Source: Streptomyces althioticus
GTDB taxonomy: Bacteria; Actinomycetota; Actinomycetes; Streptomycetales; Streptomycetaceae
Length of the DNA stretch: 64,000 bases
Direction of reading: 5' to 3'
Assembly: GCA_014649355.1 (NCBI GenBank)
Contig: BMSW01000006.1
Span: 62,001 to 126,000, forward strand
Part shown: positions 1 to 8,757 of the stretch, in pieces
Position numbering within the stretch: the stretch's first letter is position 1
Layout: each line of letters opens with the position of its first letter
Position numbers and translations under genes: made by a program
The notes under the pieces: generated by a model
Seen by the model: only the letters and a program-made list of their open reading frames with translations
The model's database searches: none
What the model was told of the DNA's origin: nothing

Positions 1-294
1 GAGGAAGCCCCGGGTGAGCGGCGCGACGACCGGAGCGAGCACCCCGAAGGGGACGCCCAGCAGGATGTTGCCGCCGATCTGCTTGAACGCGTCACGCAGC
101 GCCGGCTGGTCCAGATAGGCCTGAAGGGAGCGGCCCGGGTGCAGGTTGGTGTGCGTCAGGGCCTCCGACGCGGGGGACGGCTGGAGTGTGAGCCGGGCCA
201 GCACCACCGCGAAGACCACCATGAAGGCGAAGGCGCACAGGAGCACCAGCAGCCTGAGGGGCAGCGGAAGCGGTCGGGGGGCGGCGCGGGCCAT
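1..294 (-). CDS. VanZ-like membrane protein, N-terminal part (runs off window)
   Basis: The first 98 codons of a gene that continues beyond the left edge. The start is the ATG at 292-294, preceded by a GGAGG-like ribosome binding site about 7 bases upstream. The product begins with a basic stretch and one strong membrane helix (about residues 12-32). After a loop comes GGNILLGVPFGVLAP, which resembles the second helix of VanZ-family proteins, named after the teicoplanin-resistance accessory protein. VanZ-like proteins in streptomycetes are small integral membrane proteins of unclear function. The gene lies 70 bases downstream of the DUF4230 gene on the same strand and may be co-transcribed with it. 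The family call rests on the N-terminal third only. Confidence 0.7.
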   Translation of the reverse strand, partial: MARAAPRPLPLPLRLLVLLCAFAFMVVFAVVLARLTLQPSPASEALTHTNLHPGRSLQAYLDQPALRDAFKQIGGNILLGVPFGVLAPVVAPLTRGFL

Positions 295-364
295 CGGAAG
301 TCCTCCAGTCGTCAAGGTGCGTGAGTGCTACGGCGGTTACCCCCGGTCGGACCGGACAGTCCGG

Positions 365-1027
365 TCAGCCCGCGAAGGTGATCCGCACCCGTTCGAAGCC
401 CAGGGAACGCAGCAGACCCTGGAGCATCCCCCGGGTGTTGGCCTCCGCCCGCTCGGTCAGTTCGCTCTCCTTCGCCGCCTCCCGGATGTGCCGCACGGCG
501 AGCTTCTGCACGGCCTGTTCGCTGTTGGGGTTGTCCGAGAACAGATCCCCGAGCCGGTCGAGCAGGCCCCGCTGCTTGGAGACGGCGTAGGAGCGGTCCA
601 CGTCCAGCGCCGGGGTGCCGAGACGGGCGCGGGGCAGCCGCAGGACGGCGGAGGTGCGGTCCTCGTCCACCCGGACGTCGCCCTCCTTCAGCCCGCCGAG
701 GTCCACGTAGGCGTCCACGGTGCCCGCGCCCACGTACAGGGTGCGACTGCCGCGGACCGCGTCCGGCAGGAACTTGGTGTCCTTCTCCAGGTCCACCACC
801 ACCTGGAAGTTGCCCGAGGCGGCGTCGTAACGGCTGATGTCCTGGATGGACTCCAGCAGCGCGGGTCCCGAGCGGTCGCGGGTCTCCGTGCCGAACAGGT
901 CCTTCAGGCCCGGCAGTACGCTCAGCCGGATCCCGGCGAACAGCACGGCCAGCACCACCACCGTCGCGCCCAGCGCCTTCACCCAGCCGGGCACGCGCGC
1001 GGTCGGTCGCTTCACCGGAGTCGTCAT
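365..1027 (-). CDS. DUF4230 domain protein, membrane-anchored
   Basis: A 220-residue protein starting at MTTPVKRP. A short basic cytoplasmic N-terminus is followed by one membrane helix (about residues 17-35), and the rest is predicted outside the membrane. The extracellular part has the layout of DUF4230 proteins: an early segment with GNFQVVVDLEKD, a beta-rich middle (TLYVGAGTVDAYVDLGG) and a helical C-terminus rich in Glu, Lys and Arg. The biochemical role of DUF4230 is unknown. An in-frame ATG 15 codons upstream exists, but the chosen start begins just before the basic and hydrophobic segments. The downstream VanZ-like gene is probably in the same transcript. Confidence 0.75.
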   Translation of the reverse strand: MTTPVKRPTARVPGWVKALGATVVVLAVLFAGIRLSVLPGLKDLFGTETRDRSGPALLESIQDISRYDAASGNFQVVVDLEKDTKFLPDAVRGSRTLYVGAGTVDAYVDLGGLKEGDVRVDEDRTSAVLRLPRARLGTPALDVDRSYAVSKQRGLLDRLGDLFSDNPNSEQAVQKLAVRHIREAAKESELTERAEANTRGMLQGLLRSLGFERVRITFAG

Positions 1028-1153
1028 GACGGCGGCCCTCCTTCCCTCCCGTCCGGATGCCCGCCATCTCACGGAACAGGCAAGGCAGTTGGGGGACCGG
1101 CCCCGGCATCGGGGGCACGGAGGGGGCGCACGGGCGGGCGGACCCGCGGCGGG

Positions 1154-1528
1154 TCACGCCGGCCCGGACCTCGACCCGGGCGCGGTCAGCGCCGAGTCCA
1201 GGGTGGACCACGGCGGCAGCAGCCGGGTCAGGCCGGTGATCCGCAGCATCCGCAGGGTCAGCGGATGGACGCACACCAGCTGCAGCCGCCCGCCGGTGAG
1301 CCGGTGCCGGGCGCGGTGGAGCAGGCGCAGCCCGGAGAGGTCGAAGAAGGTGACGTGGGTCAGGTCGACGACGACGCGGGCGTCCGGGTCGGCGGTCGCC
1401 AGGTCGAGGTGCGGCCCGATCTCCGCGGCGGCCGCGATGTCGATCTCACCGTGGAACTCCAGCACGGTGTGGCCCCGGTCGCGGCGCACGCGCAGATGCC
1501 GTGTCAGCGGCGGGGGTTCGAACCGCAC
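1154..1528 (-). CDS. STAS-domain anti-sigma factor antagonist
   Basis: A 124-residue STAS protein of the SpoIIAA/RsbV type. It has the expected strand-helix pattern: LEFHGEIDIAAAAEI, then VVVDLTHVTFFDLSGLRLL, where DLSG holds the serine position phosphorylated by anti-sigma kinases. By family knowledge, the unphosphorylated form binds an anti-sigma kinase and releases a sigma factor, and SpoIIE-type phosphatases restore it. The GTG at 1526-1528 is preferred because GGAGG lies 10 bases upstream. An ATG at 1630 would add 34 residues that do not look like the family. No partner kinase is adjacent, but four SpoIIE phosphatases occur in this window. Confidence 0.85.
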   Translation of the reverse strand: MRFEPPPLTRHLRVRRDRGHTVLEFHGEIDIAAAAEIGPHLDLATADPDARVVVDLTHVTFFDLSGLRLLHRARHRLTGGRLQLVCVHPLTLRMLRITGLTRLLPPWSTLDSALTAPGSRSGPA

Positions 1529-1762
1529 GACGCCATCGCCTCCAGCCTGCTCCGAGCTCCCGGGAGGACCGCCGGTCCCAACACCGGTGCCCCATAGGCA
1601 AGTTACTCGCGGACGACTGCATTTGAGCATGTTCGAATGACATATGTCTTCGCCCTGTGACCGAGTTTTTCGCCAATTTGATCGATGAGTGAAAACGGTG
1701 AGCGCGGACAGGTGTCACCGGAGGGGGCCGGAGCGCCCCGCATCCGAGGCCTCGGAGGAGAC

Positions 1763-2155
1763 ATGGCACTGGTGACCACGGGCGTGGTGGTGCTCGACTG
1801 CGCCGAACCTGAGAAACTCGCCGAGTTCTACAAGGAGTTGCTGGAGGCGGAGCACGTCGACGCCAGCGCCAACCGGGTGGAGGTCCGCACCGCCGACGGC
1901 TTCCGCCTCGCCCTGCGCCGCGACATGAACGCGACCGCCCCGAGCTGGCCGCGCCCGGAGAACTCCCTCCAGGCGCACCTGGAGTTCGTCGCGGAGGACC
2001 TGGACGGGGTGGAACGGAAGATCGTGAGCCTGGGCGGCCGCCCGACGGAGAGCGGGGACCCGTCCGGCGCGGCCGAGGAACGGGGGTACGCCGACCCGGC
2101 GGGTCACTCCTTCACGGTGCGGAGGGGTGTGCCTACGGCACCCAAACAGGGATGA
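1763..2155 (+). CDS. VOC-superfamily (glyoxalase/bleomycin-resistance fold) protein
   Basis: A 130-residue single-domain protein of the vicinal oxygen chelate superfamily. It opens with the typical VVVLDCAEPEKLAEFYKELL strand-helix and has a second half starting LQAHLEFVAEDLDGVERKI and ending in YADPAGHSFTVRR. Such proteins are dioxygenases, lyases or small-molecule binding resistance proteins, and the substrate here cannot be read. The ATG at 1763 has GGAGGAG three bases upstream, so it is preferred to the in-frame ATG at 1685. A strong hairpin follows the stop directly. Confidence 0.8.
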   Translation: MALVTTGVVVLDCAEPEKLAEFYKELLEAEHVDASANRVEVRTADGFRLALRRDMNATAPSWPRPENSLQAHLEFVAEDLDGVERKIVSLGGRPTESGDPSGAAEERGYADPAGHSFTVRRGVPTAPKQG

Positions 2156-2157
2156 CG

Positions 2158-2194
2158 ACGCCGGAGGGGCTGACCGGGTCAGCCCCTCCGGCGT
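2158..2194 (+). terminator. Perfect 16-bp hairpin after the VOC gene
   Basis: Arms at 2158-2173 and 2179-2194 pair perfectly around a five-base loop, 2 bases after the VOC stop codon. There is no U-tract, as is common in streptomycetes. The right arm is also the beginning of repeat element B, so the element seems to serve as the terminator here. Confidence 0.7.
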
Positions 2195-2224
2195 TCGACG
2201 AGCGGGTCCGGGGCGGAGCCCCGG
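2180..2224 (+). repeat. Interspersed repeat B, copy 1
   Basis: About 45 bases beginning CAGCCCCTCCGGCG and ending with CCGGGGCGGAGCCCCG. Related copies lie at 7275-7321 (reverse orientation) and 34786-34830. All three are intergenic. Confidence 0.7.
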
Positions 2225-2234
2225 GACGGCGAGG

Positions 2235-2546
2235 TCAGTCGCGGCCCCCCTGGTCGGGAACCGGCCACGTCCCCGTGGACCGCTCGATCGCCTTCGCCCC
2301 GGCACGGTCCACCGCACTCCGCACCACCGCGAAGATCGCCCCCTGGATCGCCGCGGCCAGCAGAATCTCGCCCCAGCCGCGATCCCGGTCCAGCGCGTCC
2401 GGCGCGTTGTCCTCCTTCTTGATCACCTTCCAGGTCTTCTGGAAGGCCATGCCCGCCACGGTGCCGCTGGTCCAGCCCAGCGCGAAGCCGATCGGCTTGT
2501 ACGCCAGCGGCATCTTCTTCTTGGCCTTCTTGTTCTTCTTCGCCAC
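2235..2546 (-). CDS. DUF4235 family protein
   Basis: A 103-residue protein that starts at a GTG (2544-2546) with TAGGAGAAG upstream. It begins with a lysine-rich run, then has a hydrophobic glycine-rich helix (PIGFALGWTSGTVAGMAF) and a second helix (EILLAAAIQGAIFAVVRSAVDR). This is the pattern of the small DUF4235 membrane proteins common in actinobacteria, whose function is unknown. The gene follows the glutathione-transferase-like gene on the same strand with a 41-base gap, so the two may be co-transcribed. Confidence 0.75.
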   Translation of the reverse strand: MAKKNKKAKKKMPLAYKPIGFALGWTSGTVAGMAFQKTWKVIKKEDNAPDALDRDRGWGEILLAAAIQGAIFAVVRSAVDRAGAKAIERSTGTWPVPDQGGRD

Positions 2547-2587
2547 GTCGCTTCTCCTAGGTCGGCTGGGTCGAAAGGGATGGTCGG

Positions 2588-3616
2588 TCAGGGGCGGCCC
2601 GTCGCCGGGATCTCCTCACCGGGCGGCACCGGACCGGGCGGGGTGCCGTCACCGAAGGGCCGGCCGCCCAGCTCCTCGCGGTGATGGGGGGTCGTCCAGC
2701 CGGACAGGTCGGGCCCGATCGGGACGATGCCGGACGGATTGACTCCGGTGTGCACCTGGTAGTAGTGCCGCTTGATGTGGTCGAAGTCGACGGTGTCGCC
2801 GAACCCGGGCGCCTGGTACAGGTCGCGGGCGTACCCCCACAGCACCCGGCTCTCCGTCAGCTTCCAGCGGTTGCACTTGAAGTGGCCGTGGTACACCGGG
2901 TCGAACCGCACCAGGGTGGTGAACAGCCGGATGTCCGCCTCGGTGATCGTGTCCCCGACCAGGTACCGCTGCCGCTCCAGCCGCTCCTCCAGCGACTCCA
3001 GCCGCCGGAACAGCGCCGTGCAGGCGGCCTCGTACTCCTCCTGCCCGGTGGCGAAACCGGAGCGGTACACCCCGTTGTTGACGTCCCGGTAGACGTCGTC
3101 CATCACCGCGTCGATCTCGTCGCGCAGCTTCTCCGGGTACAGGTCGGGCGCCCCCTCGCGGTGCAGGGCCGACCACTCGGTCGCGAAGTCCAGGGTGATC
3201 CGCTGGTAGTCGTTGGTGACCAGCTTCCCGCTCGGCACGTCCACGACCGCCGGCACGCTCACCCCGCCCGGGTAGTCCGTCTCCCGGCGGTCGTAGGCCT
3301 CGCTGAGGTAGCGGATGCCCAGCACCGGGTCGCGGCCGTCCGGGTCCAGGGTGAAGCGCCAGCTGCGGTCGTCCTGGATCGGGTCCGCGACGGCCAGGGA
3401 CACCGCGTCCTCCAGCCCCAGCAGCCGCCGCGACACCAGCGCCCGGCTCGCCCAGGGGCAGGCGCGGCTCACCACCAGCCGGTAACGCCCGGCCTCCACC
3501 GGCCACCCGTCCCGCCCGTCGGCGGTGATCCGGTCCTGGAAGTGCGCCCGGGACCGTTTGAACGCCTTCCTGCCGTACGAGCTGTTGCCGCCGCCCGCGT
3601 CGTCGCGGCCGCCCAT
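2588..3616 (-). CDS. Glutathionyl-hydroquinone-reductase-like GST family protein
   Basis: A 342-residue protein of the Omega-like/Xi glutathione transferase group (YqjG/ECM4 type). The N-terminal thioredoxin fold contains RLVVSRACPWASRALVSRR, where CPWA is the family's catalytic cysteine motif. PAVVDVPSGKLVTNDYQRI and a helical C-terminal half with LVGDTITEADIRLFTTLVRFDPVY also fit. Family members reduce glutathionyl or other thiol conjugates of hydroquinones. Streptomycetes make mycothiol rather than glutathione, so the real thiol partner is uncertain. The start has GAGGGAGA upstream. It is transcribed away from the CDF transporter gene across a short gap. Confidence 0.85.
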   Translation of the reverse strand: MGGRDDAGGGNSSYGRKAFKRSRAHFQDRITADGRDGWPVEAGRYRLVVSRACPWASRALVSRRLLGLEDAVSLAVADPIQDDRSWRFTLDPDGRDPVLGIRYLSEAYDRRETDYPGGVSVPAVVDVPSGKLVTNDYQRITLDFATEWSALHREGAPDLYPEKLRDEIDAVMDDVYRDVNNGVYRSGFATGQEEYEAACTALFRRLESLEERLERQRYLVGDTITEADIRLFTTLVRFDPVYHGHFKCNRWKLTESRVLWGYARDLYQAPGFGDTVDFDHIKRHYYQVHTGVNPSGIVPIGPDLSGWTTPHHREELGGRPFGDGTPPGPVPPGEEIPATGRP

Positions 3617-3686
3617 GGTGGTCTCCCTCTGTCGTCGGTACTACGTCGTCCCTGTCACCGCGTTCCCCGTTTTCCCCCGACCGCAC

Positions 3687-4670
3687 GGTATGAGCTGGGC
3701 CGACCGGGGCAATCGCCCGTTCGTGACTACACGATCGGATCGCAGAACACGGCTCACCGTCCTGGTGGCGCTCGCGGCCAACCTCGTGATCGCCGCCGCC
3801 AAGGCCGTAGGCGGCCTGGTCGCGTCCTCCCCCGCACTGCTGTCGGAGGCGGCGCACTCGGTGGCGGACAGCGTGAACGAGATCTTCCTGCTCGCCGCCC
3901 TGCGCCGCAGCCGCCGCCCGGCCGACCGCCGTCACCCCTTCGGCTACGGCAAGGAACGGTTCTTCTGGTCGCTGCTCGCGGCCGTCGGCATCTTCGTGAT
4001 GGGCGGCTGCTTCTCCTTCTACCAGGGGATCGACGCCCTGCGGAACGGGGGAGAGGAGCACCTGAGCGGATACGTCGCCGGGCTCGTCGTGCTCGGTGTG
4101 GCACTCCTCGCCGAGGGCGGCTCGCTGCTGCGCGCCCTCTACCAGGTACGACGCCAGGGCGGCGGACTGGGCGATCCGGCGCTGCGCACCGTCGTCGCCG
4201 AGGACGGCACCGCGGTCGTCGGCGTCACCCTCGCCATGGCCGGCATGGTGCTGCACATGATCACCGGGCAGGTGGTGTGGGAGGCGTCCGCCTCGCTCGC
4301 CATCGGGCTGCTGCTGGGCTACGTCGCCTACCGGCTCGGCCGCGAGGCCCGCGACCAGCTCATCGGTGAGGCCGCCGACCCGCGGACCGGCGACCGGATC
4401 CGGGAACTGCTGCGCGCCCAGCCCGAGATCGACAGCGTGGAGGCGCTGTTCACCATGAAGACCGGCCTCGACACCGCCCTGGTGGCCGCCCGCGTGGACC
4501 TGGTGCCGGGACTGGACAGCGAGCGCGTCGAAGAGGTCGCCGTGCGCATCAAACGGTCCATCGTCCGGGTGGTCCCCGAGGCGTCCCAGGTCTTCCTGGA
4601 CGTCACCGAACGCGGGGCGGCGGAGGCATGGGAGGGCCCCGCCGCGACGGGGGAACGCGGCGGGGCCTGA
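3687..4670 (+). CDS. Cation diffusion facilitator (CDF) transporter
   Basis: A 327-residue membrane protein of the CDF/ZitB family, which exports divalent metals such as zinc, cobalt or iron in exchange for protons. About six membrane helices are visible. Helix 2 has SEAAHSVADSVNEIF, a metal-site pattern with a histidine and an aspartate. HPFGYGKERFFWSLLAA lies on the loop before helix 3, and a cytoplasmic C-terminal domain follows (VEALFTMKTGLDTALVAARVDL). The ATG at 3687 is chosen, but a GTG at 3723 is about equally plausible and neither has a strong ribosome binding site. The last codons are encoded inside a terminator-like stem. Confidence 0.85.
   Translation, partial: GMSWADRGNRPFVTTRSDRRTRLTVLVALAANLVIAAAKAVGGLVASSPALLSEAAHSVADSVNEIFLLAALRRSRRPADRRHPFGYGKERFFWSLLAAVGIFVMGGCFSFYQGIDALRNGGEEHLSGYVAGLVVLGVALLAEGGSLLRALYQVRRQGGGLGDPALRTVVAEDGTAVVGVTLAMAGMVLHMITGQVVWEASASLAIGLLLGYVAYRLGREARDQLIGEAADPRTGDRIRELLRAQPEIDSVEALFTMKTGLDTALVAARVDLVPGLDSERVEEVAVRIKRSIVRVVPEASQVFLDVTERGAAEAWEGPAATGERGGA
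4635..4667 (+). terminator. Terminator-like stem inside the CDF 3' end
   Basis: GGCCCCGCCGCG at 4635-4646 pairs perfectly with CGCGGCGGGGCC at 4656-4667. The stem ends on the base before the TGA stop, so it lies fully within the coding sequence. Confidence 0.5.
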
Positions 4671-4758
4671 CGCTCGTGTGCCCGGCGGCCGGGGCTTCAT
4701 GCGCGACCGGTCCGGGGAATTTTCCCGGGCCGCCGCACCCGCCACGGCAGCCGTCGAC

Positions 4759-5247
4759 TCAGGCCTGGCCGGCCCGTTCCAGCACGAAGACCGGGATCTC
4801 CCGGCTGGTCTTCTTCTGGTACTCCTCGTACTGCGGGAACGCCTCCACCGCGCGCTTCCACCACTCGGCCTTCTCGTCACCGGTGACCTCACGGGCCGTC
4901 ATGTCCCACTTGGCCGGGCCGTCCTGAAGCTCGACCTGCGGATGCGCCTTCAGGTTGAAGTACCAGACGGGGTGCTTCGGCGCGCCGCCCAGCGAGGCGA
5001 CCACCGCGTACACGCCGTCGTGCTCCACCCGCATCACCGGGCTCTTGCGCAGCTTGCCGCTCTTCGCGCCCCGGCTGGTGAGCACGACGACCGGCTTGCC
5101 CTGCAGCGTCGTCCCCTCCGTGCCGCCGGACCGCTCGATCAGATCCACCTGTTCCCGCACCCAGGCCGTCGGGCTGGGCTCGTACTCGCCTTCGAGAGGC
5201 ATGGCATCCGTCCCATCGTTCTCGCGTTGTGCGGCCGGGTCGGTCAT
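4759..5247 (-). CDS. Ddn-like deazaflavin (F420)-dependent nitroreductase family protein
   Basis: A 162-residue protein (147 if the family-typical [14 protein letters not shown] start at 5202 is used). It has the conserved core of the F420-binding nitroreductase family related to mycobacterial Ddn: [40 protein letters not shown] and [11 protein letters not shown]. Members reduce quinones or nitro compounds with F420H2. The physiological substrate is not evident. The ATG at 5247 has a GGGGAG ribosome binding site, though only two bases away, so the start is undecided. The divergent SpoIIE gene begins 232 bases away. Confidence 0.85.
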   Translation of the reverse strand: MTDPAAQRENDGTDAMPLEGEYEPSPTAWVREQVDLIERSGGTEGTTLQGKPVVVLTSRGAKSGKLRKSPVMRVEHDGVYAVVASLGGAPKHPVWYFNLKAHPQVELQDGPAKWDMTAREVTGDEKAEWWKRAVEAFPQYEEYQKKTSREIPVFVLERAGQA

Positions 5248-5479
5248 CGCTCCCCACCGGCCGCGCCGGAAGTCGTCCGGGCCGGGCGTGTCCCGGCCGT
5301 GGAGGACCAGTGCCCAGGAAACACCGTCCGACCCCGGCCGTGCTCGCAGGACGGGCGGGCGAGTTGCGAGCGGCGGCACGACCCCGTTTCCATGGACGCA
5401 GGCCCCTCCGCGCCCCGCCGCCCTCATCCCGGCGGCCCGCCGTGCGGCACGGGTGTGACCGACACCGGGAGGCTGGATC

Positions 5480-7210
5480 GTGGCAGCACCGGACCCGCAA
5501 CCGCCCGGACCGGCGGATCCGCCCGGGGGCGCCGCCGGACGCGCCCTGCGGTCCCTGCTCACGCACGCGGGCCTCGGGCTCGCCGTGTGGGACACGGACC
5601 TGCGCTGCGTCTGGGCCAACGACGTCCTCACCCGGTACGACGGCATCCCCCGCGAACGGCGGCTCGGCCTGCCTCCCCGCGCCGCGCTGGCCGGGGACGC
5701 CGACGCCCTCGAGGAGACCCTCCGCGAGGTGCTTCGCACCGGCGCGTGCGCCATCGGCCGCCCCTACCGCGTCCCCGTGGTCCAGGGCGCCCCGCGGCCC
5801 CGCTTCCTCGCCGCCACCGCCCTGCGCCTGGACGACCCCGACGGCCGGCCGCTGGGCGTGGCCCTGCTGGTGCTGGACGTACGCAGCGGACGCGGGGTGG
5901 AGGACCGCCTCACCGTGGTCAGCGAGGCCGGCGCCCGCATCGGCACCACCCTGGACATCGTGCGCACCGCGCAGGAACTGGCCGACTTCACCGTGCCCCT
6001 GCTCGCCGACTACGTCACCGTCGACCTGACCGAGGCGGTACGGCTCGGCGGGGAGCCGCTGGAGCGGCTCGGCACCGCCGACGGACGCGTCCCCACCTTC
6101 CGCCGCGCCGGTGTCGCCTCCGTCCACGACGGCGCCCCCGAGTCCCTGTGGTCGTCCGGCGACGCGGTGTTCGTCCCCGAGCACTCGCCGTTCATGCAGG
6201 TGCTGCACACGGGCCGGCCCCTGCTCGAACCGCACCTCGACACCTCGCCCGGCACCTGGCTGGACCACGACCCGGCGCGCGCCCGGCAGATCCGCCGGTA
6301 CGGCATGCACTCGCTGCTGATCGTCCCCCTCCAGGCCCGCGGCCTGCTCATGGGCGTGGTGGTCCTCGTCCGTTCGGACAACCCGGCCCCCTTCGACGAC
6401 GGCGACCGGCTGCTCGCCGAGGAGATCGCGGCCCGCGCCGCGCTCAGCCTCGACAACGCCCGCCGCTACACCCGCGAGCGCACCGCCGCGCTCGCCCTCC
6501 AGCGCAGTCTGCTGCCGCGCCGGGTGGACGGGGGCGACGCCATGGAGGTGGCCGCCCACTACGTTCCCGCGGACGCCGAGTACAGCGCCGGAGGGGACTG
6601 GTTCGACGTCTTCGGCCTGTCCGGCGGACGGCTCGCGCTCGTCGTCGGTGACGTGGTGGGCCACGGCATCGCCGCCGCGGCCGCGATGGGGCGGCTGCGC
6701 ACGGCCATCCGCACCCTCGCCGACCTCGACCTCCCCCCGGCGGAACTCCTGACCCGGCTGGACCGGGCCTCCGTCCACCTGGTGGAGGCCGACGAGGCGA
6801 GCGAGGCGGAGTACTGCTCGATCGGCGCGACCTGCGTCTACGCGGTGTACGACCCCGCCGAGCACACCTGCACCGTCGCCCTGGCCGGACATCCGCCGCC
6901 CGCCGTCACCGGTCCGGACGGCACCCTCACCTTTCCCGACCTGCCGCACGGAACCCCGCTCGGCTACGGGCTGCCGCCCTGCGAGGCGGCGGTCCTCGAC
7001 CTCCCGCCCGGCGGGCTGATCGCCCTCTACACGGACGGTCTCGTCGAGGACCGCCGCCATGACATCGGCGTCGGCATGGAGCGTGTGCGTGGCGCCCTGG
7101 CCCGGGCTGCTGATGACGCCTCCTTGGCGGAGCTGTGCACGGCGGTCGTCGGCACGCTGCCGACGGCGCCGGAGGACGACGTCACGCTGCTGCTGGCGCG
7201 GGCGCGGTGA
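5480..7210 (+). CDS. PAS-GAF-SpoIIE protein phosphatase
   Basis: A 576-residue PPM-type phosphatase of the SpoIIE/RsbU class. A PAS-like sensor domain (about residues 25-140, [17 protein letters not shown]) is followed by a GAF domain (about 150-340). The phosphatase domain then runs from GGDWFDVF (about 371), through [15 protein letters not shown], to the C-terminus with ALYTDGLVE and a final [13 protein letters not shown]. The aspartates of the metal site are present. Unlike the enzyme at 9.8 kb, it has no C-terminal kinase-like ATPase. By family it dephosphorylates a STAS antagonist to free a sigma factor. GTG start with GGGAGG upstream. Confidence 0.9.
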   Translation: MAAPDPQPPGPADPPGGAAGRALRSLLTHAGLGLAVWDTDLRCVWANDVLTRYDGIPRERRLGLPPRAALAGDADALEETLREVLRTGACAIGRPYRVPVVQGAPRPRFLAATALRLDDPDGRPLGVALLVLDVRSGRGVEDRLTVVSEAGARIGTTLDIVRTAQELADFTVPLLADYVTVDLTEAVRLGGEPLERLGTADGRVPTFRRAGVASVHDGAPESLWSSGDAVFVPEHSPFMQVLHTGRPLLEPHLDTSPGTWLDHDPARARQIRRYGMHSLLIVPLQARGLLMGVVVLVRSDNPAPFDDGDRLLAEEIAARAALSLDNARRYTRERTAALALQRSLLPRRVDGGDAMEVAAHYVPADAEYSAGGDWFDVFGLSGGRLALVVGDVVGHGIAAAAAMGRLRTAIRTLADLDLPPAELLTRLDRASVHLVEADEASEAEYCSIGATCVYAVYDPAEHTCTVALAGHPPPAVTGPDGTLTFPDLPHGTPLGYGLPPCEAAVLDLPPGGLIALYTDGLVEDRRHDIGVGMERVRGALARAADDASLAELCTAVVGTLPTAPEDDVTLLLARAR

Positions 7211-7274
7211 GCGGTGCGGGGGCGCTGGGGCGCGGGGCAGTTGTTCCGCCCCCGCCGCCCTTACCCTTCCCACC

Positions 7275-7321
7275 CCGGGGCTCTGCCCCGGACCCCGCTC
7301 CTCAAGCGCCGGAGGGGCTGG
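7275..7321 (-). repeat. Interspersed repeat B, copy 2
   Basis: Reverse-oriented copy of repeat B in the gap between two convergent genes (the SpoIIE and LysE genes). It includes a perfect hairpin CCGGGGC (7275-7281) / GCCCCGG (7285-7291) that could stop transcription from both sides. Confidence 0.7.
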
Positions 7322-7353
7322 AAGGTCTCGAGTGCCGAAGGGGCTCGAGGACG

Positions 7354-7986
7354 TCAGACCGGTGTCAGTGCCATCCGTAGCGCCAGTGCCGTCATCACCG
7401 CGCTCGCCACGAGCGCCGTCGCCAGTCGTCCCCGGTGGCCGGTCAGGGCCCGGCCCAGCAGGGCGCCGCCGCCCGCCAGGAGGACCTGCCAGCTCGCCGA
7501 GGCCGCGAAGGCCGCCGTCACGAAGACGGCCCGCTCCGCCGCCCCGGCCGCCGATCCGCCCTGGGAGCCGAGGACCAGTGCCGCGAAGTAGATCGCCGTG
7601 GCCGGGTTGAGCAGGGTGACGCCCAGCAACGTCAGATACGCCCGCAGGGCGCCCGGAGGCGCCGGTGCGGCCCGTGTGGCGAGCCGGCGGCCGCGGTACT
7701 GCCGTACCGCGCCGGCCGCGCCCCACGTCGCCAGCGCGGCCAGGACGAGGACGCACACCCAGCGCAGCGGTCCCAGGGCGGGGCGCAGCGCCGAGGCGAG
7801 GGCGGAACCGCCGAGGACCGCGGCGAGCGCGTACAGGCCGTCGGCCGAGGCGACGCCCAGCGCCGCGGACACACCGGTGCGCAGGGGCGTACGGGCGGAG
7901 AGGGAGACGAGGTAGGTGCCGACGGCGCCCACGGGGACCGCGATGCCGTACCCGGCCAGCAGCCCCGAGAGCAGCGCGGCGGTCAC
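7354..7986 (-). CDS. LysE/RhtB family exporter
   Basis: A 210-residue membrane protein of the LysE translocator superfamily, which exports amino acids. About six helices are visible. The first helix region has GIAVPVGAVGTYLVSLSARTP, and ALGVASADGLYALAAVLGG contains the D in helix 2. The centre holds the typical LTLLGVTLLNPATAIYFAAL motif. The start is the GTG at 7984-7986. The cargo cannot be assigned. The gene converges on the SpoIIE gene, with repeat B between them. Confidence 0.85.
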   Translation of the reverse strand: MTAALLSGLLAGYGIAVPVGAVGTYLVSLSARTPLRTGVSAALGVASADGLYALAAVLGGSALASALRPALGPLRWVCVLVLAALATWGAAGAVRQYRGRRLATRAAPAPPGALRAYLTLLGVTLLNPATAIYFAALVLGSQGGSAAGAAERAVFVTAAFAASASWQVLLAGGGALLGRALTGHRGRLATALVASAVMTALALRMALTPV

Positions 7987-8151
7987 GGGCGCGGGGGAGT
8001 CGTGCCTTCCCGGGCGCCGGACTGCTGCTGTCGGCCCGCGACGACGGCGAGGGCGGACGAGGGCAGCGGGAACATGTGCGTCGACATGGGCAGGATCCTG
8101 GGGTCCGCCACCCGGTACCGGCAAACGGTTTTGCCTGACTAGGCTGCCGGG

Positions 8152-8676
8152 GTGACCGACAAGCCCTTCCTCTACGTCGTCGTCTGCGCCGCCGGCGTCG
8201 CCGCGGACGTCAGCAAGCTGATCACCGCCGCGCAGGAGCGGGACTGGGAGGTCGGTGTCATCGCCACCCCGACGGCGATGAACGGCTTCTTCGACACCGC
8301 CGCCGTCGAGACGGGGACCGGCCGCCCGATCCGCTCCGCCTGGCGCCGCCCGGAGGACCCGCGTCCCTTCCCGGCGCCCGACGCCGTGGTGGTCGCCCCG
8401 GCCACCTTCAACACCGTCAACAAGTGGGCGGCGGGCATCGCCGACACCCTCGCCGTCGGCACCCTGTGCGAGGCGTCCGGGCTCGGTGTGCCGATCGCCG
8501 TCCTGCCCTGCGTCGCCGACGCGCTCGCCGCCCACCCCGCCTACCAGGACTCCGTCTCCCGCCTGCGCGGCATGGGCGTCCGCTTCGCCGACCCGTACGC
8601 GGCGGAGGGCGAACGGGGCGGCGAGCGAGGGGAGTTCGGCTGGGAGCGGGCCCTGGACCTATTGCGGCACGACTGA
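8152..8676 (+). CDS. Flavoprotein of the HFCD (PPC-decarboxylase-like) fold
   Basis: A 174-residue flavin-binding protein related to phosphopantothenoylcysteine decarboxylase and Dfp-type flavoproteins. It opens with a Rossmann-like strand (LYVVVCAAGVAADVSKLI) and has DAVVVAPATFNTVNKWAAGIAD, where PATFNT/N matches the PxMNxxMW substrate loop region of HFCD proteins. The PPC-decarboxylase/synthetase fusion is absent, so it is probably not CoaBC. The GTG start has no clear ribosome binding site. Confidence 0.75.
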   Translation: MTDKPFLYVVVCAAGVAADVSKLITAAQERDWEVGVIATPTAMNGFFDTAAVETGTGRPIRSAWRRPEDPRPFPAPDAVVVAPATFNTVNKWAAGIADTLAVGTLCEASGLGVPIAVLPCVADALAAHPAYQDSVSRLRGMGVRFADPYAAEGERGGERGEFGWERALDLLRHD

Positions 8677-8757
8677 GCGGCAGCCCCTTCGAGTACGCGC
8701 GAACACGTACGCTCGCTCCTGCGACAGCAACCGTTCCCGACGGCAGGAGCAGCAACG

